64,000 nt of DNA. Origin: Mycolicibacterium sp. J2 (GTDB lineage Bacteria; Actinomycetota; Actinomycetes; Mycobacteriales; Mycobacteriaceae). The stretch spans positions 1-64,000 of the forward strand of contig NZ_JAPFPY010000004.1 of assembly GCF_026240945.1 (NCBI RefSeq), in the 5' to 3' direction. Below, piece by piece: positions 44,583-54,528 of the stretch. Numbering within the stretch: the first letter of the stretch is position 1; each line of letters starts with the position of its first letter. The position numbers and the translations under genes are program-made. Below the pieces are notes generated by a model. The model was not told where the DNA came from and ran no database searches. It saw nothing but the letters and a program-made list of their open reading frames with translations.

Positions 44583-45247
44583 CCTTCTCACTGGTGGTCC
44601 GCGACGGATCGGCATTCGGCATGGTGGTGTGTTCCTCCAGCCCCGCCGTCGCATCGCGGTGCGTGCACCTGCGCGCGGGTGTGGGTGCGGTGGCAAGCCA
44701 GAACGTCACCAACCCCGGGCTGGGCGCCGCGGCGCTGGACGCCCTGGCCGGTGGGGCGGACGCGCGCGCGGCGCTGGATGCGACCATCGCGGCCGAGCCG
44801 CACGCCGACTACCGCCAACTCGTCGTCGTCGACGGCGCCGGCCGCACCGCAATCCACACCGGCGCCAAGGCACTGGGCATCCGGCACGAGATCAGCACCG
44901 ACAATGCCGCCGCCGCAGGAAACATGCTGGCCGATTCGGCCGTCGTCACCGCGCTTGTGGAGCGGTACCAGACCTCGACTGCCCCCACCACCGAACAACG
45001 CCTGCTCGACGGACTGGCCGCCGCGCTGGCCGCCGGTGGCGAGGCCGGCCCGGTGCACTCGGCGGGCCTTCAGGTGGTCGACGACGTGCCATGGCCGGTA
45101 ACGGATCTGCGCGTCGACTGGCACGATGACCCGATCGGCGAACTGCACCGGCTGTGGACCGTGTGGGAACCGCAGAAAGCCGACTACCGCACCCGCGGCC
45201 TTGACCCCACGGCCGCGCCGTCCTACGGAGTGCCGGGCGACTTATGA
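44579..45247 (+). CDS. DUF1028 domain protein, predicted Ntn-type hydrolase
   Basis: 222 aa. The N-terminus MTFSLVVRDGSAFGMVVCSS and the block VGAVASQNVTNPGLG are the DUF1028 signature. The family is grouped with N-terminal-nucleophile hydrolases, in which removal of Met would expose Thr2 as nucleophile; Thr2 is present here. This is a prediction by fold, not a tested activity. The gene is tightly packed between RidA and M20 genes (both junctions ATGA), which suggests hydrolysis of an amide or lactam intermediate. Confidence 0.85.
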   Translation: MTFSLVVRDGSAFGMVVCSSSPAVASRCVHLRAGVGAVASQNVTNPGLGAAALDALAGGADARAALDATIAAEPHADYRQLVVVDGAGRTAIHTGAKALGIRHEISTDNAAAAGNMLADSAVVTALVERYQTSTAPTTEQRLLDGLAAALAAGGEAGPVHSAGLQVVDDVPWPVTDLRVDWHDDPIGELHRLWTVWEPQKADYRTRGLDPTAAPSYGVPGDL

Positions 45248-46412
45248 GCACCGCCTTGGAAGACGCCGTCCGCTCCGCGGGCGGGCGGACGCACGACCGG
45301 ATGCTGGCGCTATCCCATGATCTGCACGCCCACCCCGAAATCGCCTGGGAGGAGGTGCGTTCCTGCGCTCGGGTGGCCGGCGAACTGGCCGACGCCGGCT
45401 TCGAGGTGCAGCCCCGTTTCACCGGCTTGGACACCGCCTTTCTGGCCCGCCGCGGCAGCGGGCCGCTGCACCTGGCCCTGTGCGCCGAATACGATGCGCT
45501 GCCCGGCCTGGGGCATGCCTGTGGGCACAACATCATCGCCGCTATCTCGACCGGTGCCGCGCTGGCGCTGGCGCCGTACGTCGACGACCTCGGGATCACC
45601 TTGTCGGTGCTGGGTACCCCGGCCGAGGAAGGCGGCGGCGGCAAGATCGAGATGCTCGATCGCGGCGGGTTCGCCGGAATCCACGCCGCGGCGATGGCGC
45701 ATCCGGGACCGGTGGATGTCGCGCGCGCCGAACCGTACGCCGTGTCACACAGCCATATCCGCTACGACGGCAAATCCGCACACGCCGCGGCGTACCCCGA
45801 CCGGGGCGTCAATGCCGCCGACGCGTTCACCCTTGCCCAGGTCGCCATCGGATTGCTACGCCAACAGTTGCCGAACGACGTGCGGGTGCACGGTGTGATG
45901 ACCAACGGGGGAGAGGCGCCCAACGCCATTCCGCAACGCACCGAGGGCCGCTGGTATGTCCGCGCCGGATCACTGGCCGAACTGGCCGACCTGGAGCGGC
46001 GCGTCATGCGGTGCTTCGAGGCAGGTGCTCTGGCCACCGGTTGTGAGCTGACGGTGACCGCAGAGAGCAAGCCGTACGCGGAGTTCCGCACCGATGACGA
46101 GCTGCTGGACCGCTATGCGCGCCGCGCCGAACAACTCGGCAGGCGGTTCAGCTCGGGCTCGGATTCGCTGATGAACCGGGCGTCGACCGATATGGGCAAT
46201 GTGTCCCAACGTATCCCGGCGATTCACCCGTACATCGGCATCGACTCGTTGCCGGCGGTCAACCATCAGCCCGAGTTCGCGGCCGCCGCGATCACCCCGG
46301 TCGCGGACCGCGCCGTCATCGACGGTGCACACGCGCTGGCACTCACCCTGCTCGACGCGGCATCGGATGCGCCGATCCGGCAACGGTTGCTCGCCGCGGC
46401 CGGGAGTCAATC

Positions 46413-46416
<4 letters not shown>
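45244..46416 (+). CDS. M20 family metallo-amidohydrolase
   Basis: 390-aa zinc peptidase/amidohydrolase of the AbgB/aminoacylase group. Metal ligands are visible in LSHDLHAHPEIAWEE, CAEYDALPGLGHACGHN and TPAEEGGGGKIEML, with a dimerisation-domain His in GKSAHAAAYPDRG. It would split an N-acyl or N-carbamoyl amino acid. In this operon the following gene is aspartate ammonia-lyase, so the released amino acid is probably aspartate. Start and stop overlap both neighbours by 4 nt. Confidence 0.92.
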
Positions 46417-47827
<1,411 letters not shown>

Positions 47828-47831
<4 letters not shown>

Positions 47832-49300
47832 CTCCCGTACAGGTGCAGGGCGCGGCCCGCCAACGTCGCGACATCACCGCTGAGCCGCACGATCGGCGGG
47901 CCACCGCGTTGGTGGATGACATTGGCGAGCACCGCGACATAGGTGTCCGACCCCGGGTCGACCCACAGCGACACCCCGGTGAAACCGGTGTGCCCGAAAC
48001 TGCCGATGGGGAAGACGATGCCGCGCGGCTTGGACAGTTCGGTGTCGATGTCCCACCCGAACCCGCGCAGGTCCTGTCCGGCGATGGCGGGGTAGTTCGG
48101 GGCGAGGAGGGGATCGGTTCGCTCGGGCGACTTTTCGAGAGCTCGCCGTTCGGCGGTGCGGGCCGCCTCGACTTGGCCCGGGGAATGGCCGGGCTGTTGC
48201 GGTGAGGTCATCAGTTCCAGCGTGGCCCGGCTCAGTGGGAAGGTGCTGGGCCGGCCGGCCAGCCGGTCGAGCAGGGCTTGGGCGTATGTGCCGATGTCGG
48301 CGGCGGTCGAGAACACGCCGGCGCTGCCCGCCACCCCGCCCATGCGGCGTGCCGTCGGGTCGTGCACCGTCCCGCGCAGCAGGTGATCGAAGTCCGGTTT
48401 CAGGCCCGGGGTGTCGTCATCGTGTGCGGTCGGGGCGATGCGGCCGAGCAGATCGGTGTGCCACGTACCGGGCGGGCAGAGGTCTGGGGTAGCAGCTGTC
48501 GGGTCGAAAAGGATTGCCGTTCCGCGTATCTGGTGCGGACCGCAGGCCTTGGCCGCCGGCAGGTAGCGGGTGTCGGTCAACCCCAACGGTGCGAACACCT
48601 GATCGTGGACATAGGTGTCCAACGGTTCGCCGGTGAGCTTCTCGACGAGCGCGCCGATGATGAGGAAGTTGATATCGGAGTAGTGGAATCCTGCACCGGG
48701 ACCGAACTCCAGCGGTGCGGTCAGGGCCCGGCGAATGCCCTCGGCGCTGTCCGGCGCCGTCAACCCCCACGGACCTTGTCGGCTCAGATCACCGCCGGTG
48801 CCCGAGGTGTGGGTGAGCAGCATGCGCAGCGTCACCCGCGCACGGCGCGGATCGTTGTCGGAATTGAACTCCGGCAGGTACACCTGCACCGGATCGTCGA
48901 TGCGTACCAAGCCCTTTTCGTAGAGCTGCAGCAGCGCAACGGTGGTCGCCAGCGGTTTGGTCAGCGACGCCAGATCGAAGATGGTGTCCGCGGTCATCGG
49001 CTCGCCGGGTGCCGGCGCGCCGTCCAGTCCGGGTTCGTCGGGCAGCCTGCGCCACCCGAAGGCCTGCCGGAAGACGACCGTGCCGGCGTGCCCGATCTGC
49101 AGTACCGCACCCGGCATCCGGTGTGCGGTGACGGCGTCGTTGACCATGCGGATGACGGACGCGAAGGGGCCTGCCGGCAGCACGGTCGGTGCCGCGACGG
49201 TCGGGACCGGCGGGTCCGGCCGTTGCCCGGGATGACCACAGGCGGCCAGCGTGAGCGCGAGCACGACAGTGGCGCAGAGGCGGGCGGCGCGACCGGTCAC
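47828..49300 (-). CDS. beta-lactamase-fold serine hydrolase lipoprotein
   Basis: 490 aa. Signal peptide ending in the lipobox LTLAAC (lipid Cys21), so anchored outside the membrane. The serine hydrolase core has SLTKP (SxxK nucleophile), YSDIN (YxN) and FGHTGFTG (HTG in place of KTG), typical of class C-like esterases/peptidases rather than resistance beta-lactamases. GTG at 49300 overlaps the stop of the tetR gene (GTGA), making a two-gene unit. A frame open to 49375 would overlap tetR by 79 bases and spoil the signal peptide. Confidence 0.9.
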
Positions 49301-49830
49301 CGTCGGCGCAGCCCGTCGAGAATCAGGCCGAGCATGGGCTGCGACCGATCCGTGGGCCCGGAGGCCGCGCGCCACAGGGCGCCGGTCAGTTGCAGGTAGT
49401 CGCCGGGGTCGGCGTCGGGGCGGATCGAACCGTCGCTCTTGCCGGCGTCCAGCAGCGTCGTGATGGCGCCGATGACCGGACCGTAGGACTGCTCGGCCAT
49501 CGACTGGTGCGCGCCGGCGCTCAGGGCATCGCCGAGCCCGTGTTTGCGGCGCATCGCCTCGACCAGGTCAATGGTCCAGTGCCGCAACGCTTCCAACGGG
49601 GTGAACCGCTCGAGCAGGGCGGGCACCGCATCGACGAGGCGTTCCACCTCGGCCTGGTAGACGGCCAGCACGAGCACTTCGCGGGTGGCGAAATTGCGGT
49701 ACAGCGTGCCGGGGCCGACGCCGGCTCGCTGGGCGATCTGGTTCATCGAGACATCGCCGCTGTCGGCGAAGGCCGCGCGGGCGGCCTGCATGATCCGCTC
49801 CCGGTTTTCGCGCGCATCGGACCGCACCAT
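49297..49830 (-). CDS. TetR family transcriptional regulator
   Basis: 177-aa repressor. HTH: RENRERIMQAARAAFADSG and MNQIAQRAGVGPGTLYRNF. ATG at 49830 is chosen; the frame is open to 49866, but that would include part of the operator. Divergent from the aldo/keto reductase gene with a very clear palindrome in between. Coupled to the lipoprotein gene. Confidence 0.92.
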   Translation of the reverse strand: MVRSDARENRERIMQAARAAFADSGDVSMNQIAQRAGVGPGTLYRNFATREVLVLAVYQAEVERLVDAVPALLERFTPLEALRHWTIDLVEAMRRKHGLGDALSAGAHQSMAEQSYGPVIGAITTLLDAGKSDGSIRPDADPGDYLQLTGALWRAASGPTDRSQPMLGLILDGLRRR

Positions 49831-49850
49831 CGACACCACCCCCTGGCCAT

Positions 49851-49890
49851 CCGGAGAACTCTCCACTACTATATGTGGAGATCTCTCCGG
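49851..49890. promoter_or_regulatory. TetR operator, tetR / aldo-keto reductase
   Basis: The arms CCGGAGAACTCTCCAC (49851-49866) and GTGGAGATCTCTCCGG (49875-49890) match at 13 of 16 pairs, around TACTATAT. The inner CTCCAC-N8-GTGGAG is perfect. The site lies 20 bp before tetR and 18 bp before the reductase ATG, so one repressor would control both directions. Confidence 0.75.
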
Positions 49891-49908
49891 AAACTGTAGA
49901 GGAGCATC

Positions 49909-50958
49909 ATGCGCTATACCAAGCTCGGCACCACGGGGCTGGACGTGTCACCCATCGCGATCGGGGCGATGACCTACGGTGCACCCGATCGCGGGCACCC
50001 GGTGTGGTCCCTCGACGAGGCCGCCAGCCGGCCGCTCATCAAGCACGCCCTCGAGGCGGGCATCAACTTCTTCGACACCGCCAACATGTACTCCTACGGC
50101 TCCAGCGAGGAAATCCTGGGCCGCGCACTGAAGGACTTCGCCGACCGCGACGATATCGTCATCGCCACCAAGCTCCGGCACCCGATGCGGCCGGGGCCCA
50201 ACGGAAAAGGCTTGTCGCGCAAAGCGATCATGACCGAGGTCGAGCACAGCCTGCGTCGTCTGGGCACCGATTACATCGATCTGTATCAGATCCACCGCAA
50301 CGACCACGACACACCGCTGGAGGAAACCCTCGAAGCGCTGCACGACCTCGTCAAAGCCGGAAAGGTGCGCTACCTCGGTGCGTCCTCGATGCCGGCCTGG
50401 GAATTCGCCAAGGCCCTGCACACCCAGGCGCGCCACGGCTGGACCAGGTTCGCGACCATGCAGCACCACTACAACCTGCTTGCGCGTGAGGAGGAACGGG
50501 AGATGATCCCGCTGTGCCGCGACGAAGGGGTCGGCACGATCATCTGGAGCCCGTTGGCGCGCGGCAGGCTGGCCCGAAGCTGGGTGGATGCCAAGTCGAC
50601 AGCGCGCGCCGAGACCGACGGAGTCTTCGCCGACTTGCTCTACACGCCCGTCGAGGAAGCGGCGAACCGCGCGATCGTCGATGCCGTCGGTGCGATCGCG
50701 GCCGACCGCGGCATCAGCCGAGCGCAGGTCGCCCTGGCTTGGTTGCACAGCAAGCCGGTCGTCACCGCACCGCTCGTCGGAGCCAACACGACGGCCCAGA
50801 TCGACGACGCGGTCGCCTCGCTGGACGTCGAGCTGACCCCTACCGAGATCCATGCGCTGGAGCGGCCCTACACCCCGCGCTACGACTTCCAGGGCGTCTC
50901 AGACGAATCCGCCGCACAGAAGATCAGGGAATTGGTGCCCGGATACGCCAATACCTGA
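49909..50958 (+). CDS. aldo/keto reductase
   Basis: 349-aa NADPH-dependent TIM-barrel reductase of the YajO/voltage-channel-beta-like group. The tetrad region INFFDTANMYSYGSSEEILG gives Asp and Tyr, KLRHPM gives Lys and DLYQIHRNDHDTP gives His. GAGGAGC precedes the ATG. Divergent from tetR across a strong palindrome, so inducible, perhaps by reactive carbonyls. Natural substrate unknown. Confidence 0.93.
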   Translation: MRYTKLGTTGLDVSPIAIGAMTYGAPDRGHPVWSLDEAASRPLIKHALEAGINFFDTANMYSYGSSEEILGRALKDFADRDDIVIATKLRHPMRPGPNGKGLSRKAIMTEVEHSLRRLGTDYIDLYQIHRNDHDTPLEETLEALHDLVKAGKVRYLGASSMPAWEFAKALHTQARHGWTRFATMQHHYNLLAREEEREMIPLCRDEGVGTIIWSPLARGRLARSWVDAKSTARAETDGVFADLLYTPVEEAANRAIVDAVGAIAADRGISRAQVALAWLHSKPVVTAPLVGANTTAQIDDAVASLDVELTPTEIHALERPYTPRYDFQGVSDESAAQKIRELVPGYANT

Positions 50959-50976
50959 TACCGCCGACGCTCCACC

Positions 50977-50988
50977 TACCCTTCAGAT
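50977..50988 (+). promoter_or_regulatory. leaderless promoter -10 of serpin-like gene
   Basis: TACCCT (50977-50982) stands 6 nt before the ATG. It is the same hexamer and spacing as upstream of proA. Confidence 0.5.
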
Positions 50989-52212
50989 ATGTCATCAGCC
51001 GAGACCGCCGAATTGGTGACCTTCTACGCCGGCCCCTTCAACGCGGCGGTCCTGCGCGGGCACGCGGTCACCTCACCGCTGGGTCTGTGGTTGCTGCTGG
51101 CGCTGGCGGGACCGGCCACCTCGGGCGTCGTCCGCGACGAAGTGGAGGCCGTGCTGGGCACGTCGGTCGACGATGCCGCGGCTCGCGCCGCCGAACTGCT
51201 CGGCGAACCGCATCCCGCCGTGACCGCGCTCGCGGCGGTGTGGGACCGCAACCTGGGCCAGGCATTCGACGCCTGGGCGCGCACCCTGCCCGACGTCGTT
51301 GCGCGCGGCCCGATACCCAGCCAGGCTGAGGCCAACACGTGGGCGCAGACGCATTCGCGCGGCCTGATCGACGAATTCCCGCTTCGCATAGACCGTTTGA
51401 CCAGAGTGCTGCTGGCGTCCGCGCTCGCCACCGATATCACCTGGCGAACGCCGCTGGACACCACCGAGGGGCTGGGCGGCGAATTCGGCGCGCTCATCAG
51501 CCGCGGCTTGACGATGCGGCACGGTACGCAGGCGGTGGTCGACACCGATGCGGCGGGCCTGGTCGCCGTGGCTGCCCCGCACACGAGGTCGGCGCTGGAC
51601 GTCCTCAGCGTCATCGCGGCCCCCGGCGTGGCGCCGGCGGACGTGGACGCCGCCGCTCATCAGGTGGCGGCGCTGCTACGCGGCGACGACCGGGCGGCAC
51701 GCCGGATACCCGACGAGGACCTCGTCGCCGGTCACGCCTGGACGGTGACCGAACGCCGTGAACGGCGCAACGGCGGTCCGTCGGTGCAGACCGAATGGCG
51801 AAGTCATGTGCCCGCGTGGTCGGCGAGCAGCACCCACGACCTCAAGGACGCCCCGGGTGTGGCGCCGATCGTCAGTGCGCTGACCGGCTTTCTTGCCGAA
51901 GGCGACCGGCCCGCGACGTTCGGTGCGGCGCAGACGACCGTCGCCTCCTACACGATGTCGGGTTTCAAGGCCGCCGCGGTGACGGCCATCGGCCTGGTGG
52001 CCGCCGGGATGCCGACGTTGCACGAGGTGCTGGTGAAGCGAATCGAGGTGCGGTTCAACCGTCCGTACGCAGTGCTGGCCTGCGCCGCGCGCGACGAGGG
52101 CCCACCGGCCTGGCGTGGGGTGCCGGTGTTCAGCGCGTGGGTGGAGCGACCCGACGAGACGGCGGCGACGGCCGTCGGAGCGCCGCGACCGGTTCCCGTC
52201 CGGACGAGCTGA
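50989..52212 (+). CDS. serpin-like protein
   Basis: 407 aa. The N-terminal VTSPLGLWLLLALAGPATSG corresponds to the serpin helix B region. SGFKAAAVTAIG looks like the hinge of the reactive loop (consensus GTEAAAAT), and RFNRPYAVLACAARDEG matches the conserved FNRPF strand. The order and spacing fit a serpin fold. The hinge lacks the usual Glu-Gly-Thr-Glu, so inhibition of a protease is doubtful. No signal peptide is visible, so it should be cytoplasmic. Similarity is judged by eye. Confidence 0.7.
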   Translation: MSSAETAELVTFYAGPFNAAVLRGHAVTSPLGLWLLLALAGPATSGVVRDEVEAVLGTSVDDAAARAAELLGEPHPAVTALAAVWDRNLGQAFDAWARTLPDVVARGPIPSQAEANTWAQTHSRGLIDEFPLRIDRLTRVLLASALATDITWRTPLDTTEGLGGEFGALISRGLTMRHGTQAVVDTDAAGLVAVAAPHTRSALDVLSVIAAPGVAPADVDAAAHQVAALLRGDDRAARRIPDEDLVAGHAWTVTERRERRNGGPSVQTEWRSHVPAWSASSTHDLKDAPGVAPIVSALTGFLAEGDRPATFGAAQTTVASYTMSGFKAAAVTAIGLVAAGMPTLHEVLVKRIEVRFNRPYAVLACAARDEGPPAWRGVPVFSAWVERPDETAATAVGAPRPVPVRTS

Positions 52213-52217
52213 CCGGG

Positions 52218-52487
52218 TCAGCCGAAAACCCCGCAGATCTGCAGAATCAGCAAGATGGCCGCCGCGACGGCGAGCAGCACGAACACCGCCAGCGGAATCA
52301 TCGACGTGATCGCGCTGGCCGATATCCGTGACCGGGGAGCCGGGTGCGGATTGTTCGATTGGGTTTCCTGACCCGCATCGGGCGGCGTGTCGCCGGGCTG
52401 CGTGCCGCCGCCGGGCAACAGGCCTGGTGTCGACGACGGCTCGGGGTCGGGCGGCAGGCCCGCCTTCGGTTGTCTGTCGGTGGCCAT
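52218..52487 (-). CDS. small DUF6480-like membrane protein
   Basis: 89 aa. A Pro/Gly-rich N-terminus (PDPEPSSTPGLLPGGGTQPG) is followed by one C-terminal membrane helix (IPLAVFVLLAVAAAILLILQ). The layout matches the DUF6480 family of small actinobacterial proteins with unknown function. ATG at 52487. Convergent with the serpin-like gene, ending 5 bp from it. Confidence 0.7.
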   Translation of the reverse strand: MATDRQPKAGLPPDPEPSSTPGLLPGGGTQPGDTPPDAGQETQSNNPHPAPRSRISASAITSMIPLAVFVLLAVAAAILLILQICGVFG

Positions 52488-52575
52488 GACGCCCGGTTAC
52501 CCACGTACCGAGCGGCCAAACGGCGGGCGCAGAACTCGCGCTGCAGCGTCGGGGGCTCGCTGGCATGATCGCCGG

Positions 52576-53607
52576 ATGTATCACGTCCTGCCGGCCACCC
52601 CGACGACGGTGCACTGGGGATATTTCGACCCCGCGCTCGATCCGGTGCTCACGGTCGACTCGGGTGATCTGGTGGCCGTGGAGGCACTCACCCATCACGC
52701 CGGTGACGCCCCGGATCTGTTGATGGACAACGGGATCCGTGCCGTCTTTGACCAAGTCGTCGACCGCGGACCCGGCCCGCACCTGCTGACCGGCCCGATC
52801 GCGGTCACCGGAGCCCGCCCGGGTGACGTGCTGCAGGTCGACATCCTGGAAGCCACGCCGCGGCTGCCGTACGGCTCGAACCTGGCCGCGCATTGGGGCT
52901 ATCTGTACGACCTCACCGCCGCCGAGCGGGTCACCATCTACGAACTGGATGTCGCCGCGCTGCGCGGACGGGCGTTGTTCGGCTACGACTGGACCACCAC
53001 GCCGCTGGCCGACCAACCAGGAATCGTCGTCGAACCGGCGAGTGTCGCGCGCCAACCCGCGCTGCCCGGCGTCACCGTCCCGCTGCGCCCACACTTCGGC
53101 ACCATGGGGGTGGCACCGGCCACCGCCGGTCGGGTGTCCTCGGTGCCGCCCGGCGATCACGGCGGAAATGTCGACAACTGGCGGATCGGCGCGGGGGGCC
53201 GGATGTATTACCCCGTCCACACCGCCGGTGCCCTACTGTCGATCGGTGACCCACATGTTTCCCAGGGCGACGGGGAGATCAGCGGTACGGCGCTGGAGGC
53301 GTCGTTGAACGGGCTGCTGCGCCTCACGGTGCGCCGCGATCTGCCGTTCACGGTGCCGGTGCTGGAGACGGCGACCGAATGGCTGGTGCACGGTTTCGGC
53401 GATGACCTCGACGGCGCGATGCGGGCGGCGGCGGTCCGCACACTCGACATGTTGCAGCGGCTCTACGGGTTGTCCCGCGCCGACGCCTACTCGTTCATGT
53501 CGGTGGCGGTGGACTTCACGGTGACGCAGGTCGTCGATCAGCGTCAGGGTGTGCACGGCCGGATCGACAAGCGGTGCTTTCCCGGTGATTGGGGGACCGC
53601 GGCGTGA
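52576..53607 (+). CDS. acetamidase/formamidase family protein (second copy)
   Basis: 343-aa FmdA/AmdA-fold amidase, only distantly similar to the one at 14-15 kb. Family blocks: LTGPIAVTGARPGDVLQVDI, HFGTMGVAP, GDHGGNVDNWRIGAGG and GALLSIGDPHVSQGDGEISG. The Asp-Pro-His in place of Asp-Gly-His marks a different subgroup. ATG at 52576 with CATGAT 6 nt upstream as a possible leaderless -10. Its stop overlaps the RidA start (GTGA), so amide hydrolysis may yield an enamine or imine handled by RidA. Confidence 0.9.
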   Translation: MYHVLPATPTTVHWGYFDPALDPVLTVDSGDLVAVEALTHHAGDAPDLLMDNGIRAVFDQVVDRGPGPHLLTGPIAVTGARPGDVLQVDILEATPRLPYGSNLAAHWGYLYDLTAAERVTIYELDVAALRGRALFGYDWTTTPLADQPGIVVEPASVARQPALPGVTVPLRPHFGTMGVAPATAGRVSSVPPGDHGGNVDNWRIGAGGRMYYPVHTAGALLSIGDPHVSQGDGEISGTALEASLNGLLRLTVRRDLPFTVPVLETATEWLVHGFGDDLDGAMRAAAVRTLDMLQRLYGLSRADAYSFMSVAVDFTVTQVVDQRQGVHGRIDKRCFPGDWGTAA

Positions 53608-54023
53608 GCTCCTCGAGCGGTATCAGATCCTTCACCTTCACCCCAGCCGACGGGGTGCCGCCGTCGGTGGCCCCGTTCGTGCATGCCACCGCGGCCGCTG
53701 AGACGCTCTACGTGACCGGGCAGATGCCCACCGACACCAGTGGATCGGTGGTGAGCCAGGACATCGCGGCCCAGACCGACCAGGTGCTGACCAATCTGCT
53801 GCGGGTCACCGAACTGTGCGGCGGCGGCCTGGCCGACGTGGTCTCGGTGCGCGCGTATCTGACCGACTGGTCCGAATACGCGGCGTTCAACACCGCGTAT
53901 GCCGCGTGGTTTCCCGACCGGCTGCCCTCCCGGACCTGCGTCGGGGTGACGGGTTTGGCGGTGGGCGCGCGGGTCGAGATCGACTGGGTGTGTTGGCGAA
54001 GCGGCGGTTGGGGTTCGCCCTAG
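53604..54023 (+). CDS. RidA family protein
   Basis: 139 aa. Core segments are TLYVTGQMPTDTSGS, CGGGLADVVSVRAYLTDW and the C-terminal LPSRTCVGVTGLAVGARVEID with the catalytic-type Arg before TCVGV. Unlike the RidA at 44 kb this one keeps the canonical R-T-C/T region. GTG at 53604 overlaps the amidase stop. Confidence 0.9.
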   Translation: MSSSSGIRSFTFTPADGVPPSVAPFVHATAAAETLYVTGQMPTDTSGSVVSQDIAAQTDQVLTNLLRVTELCGGGLADVVSVRAYLTDWSEYAAFNTAYAAWFPDRLPSRTCVGVTGLAVGARVEIDWVCWRSGGWGSP

Positions 54024-54032
54024 GATCGGGTG

Positions 54033-54434
54033 ATGGCACTGGATTCCGTCGCGGTGCGCCGCTGGTTCGACGACTACCTGGAGGTCTTCGCGACGGCGGT
54101 GCGCGGCGATCGGGAGATGTCGGAGCTGCTGCACCGGTACGCGGTGCCCCTGCTGATCACCACCGATGACGGAGTGGTGCCCCTGACCACGGCAGACCAG
54201 GTGGCCGGGGTGATCCAGGGGCAGGTCGACGGTCTGCGCGCGCAGCGCTATCACCACAGTTCGTTGCTCAACGATGAAGTGACCGTGCTCAACGCATCCT
54301 CGGCGCTGTATCGCGGGGCGTTCGTGCGGCACGATATCGCCGGGGCCGAACTGGGCCGCGTTGCGGTGACGTATCTCGTAGCAGACGGCTCCGACGGTGT
54401 GCAGATCGTGGTGCTCGCCTCGCATGGCGACTGA
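54033..54434 (+). CDS. SnoaL-like / unknown small protein
   Basis: 133 aa, alpha+beta composition. It starts VRRWFDDYLEVFATAVRGD and has a beta-rich second half with SALYRGAFVRHD, resembling SnoaL/NTF2-like folds; no catalytic residues can be named. ATG at 54033 has TAGGAT 6 nt upstream, a leaderless promoter. It lies 9 bp after ridA, so it may also be read from that transcript. Last gene of the accessory block. Confidence 0.65.
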   Translation: MALDSVAVRRWFDDYLEVFATAVRGDREMSELLHRYAVPLLITTDDGVVPLTTADQVAGVIQGQVDGLRAQRYHHSSLLNDEVTVLNASSALYRGAFVRHDIAGAELGRVAVTYLVADGSDGVQIVVLASHGD

Positions 54435-54439
54435 GGCCG

Positions 54440-54466
54440 TTATCCACAGTGCCGGATTCATCCACA
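54440..54466 (+). promoter_or_regulatory. two DnaA-box-like sequences upstream of comEA
   Basis: TTATCCACA (54440-54448) is a perfect consensus DnaA box. TCATCCACA (54458-54466) differs at one base and has the same orientation, 18 bp further on. Both lie in the 94-bp gap before comEA. Confidence 0.45.
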
Positions 54467-54516
54467 GGTGAGGACCCTGCGGTGCCGGAGCGCCGAAATC
54501 TGTTGGCGGCGTTGCC

Positions 54517-54528
54517 TACCGTCGGGGC
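54517..54528 (+). promoter_or_regulatory. comEA leaderless promoter -10
   Basis: TACCGT (54517-54522) is 6 nt before the comEA ATG, with no ribosome site. Confidence 0.5.
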
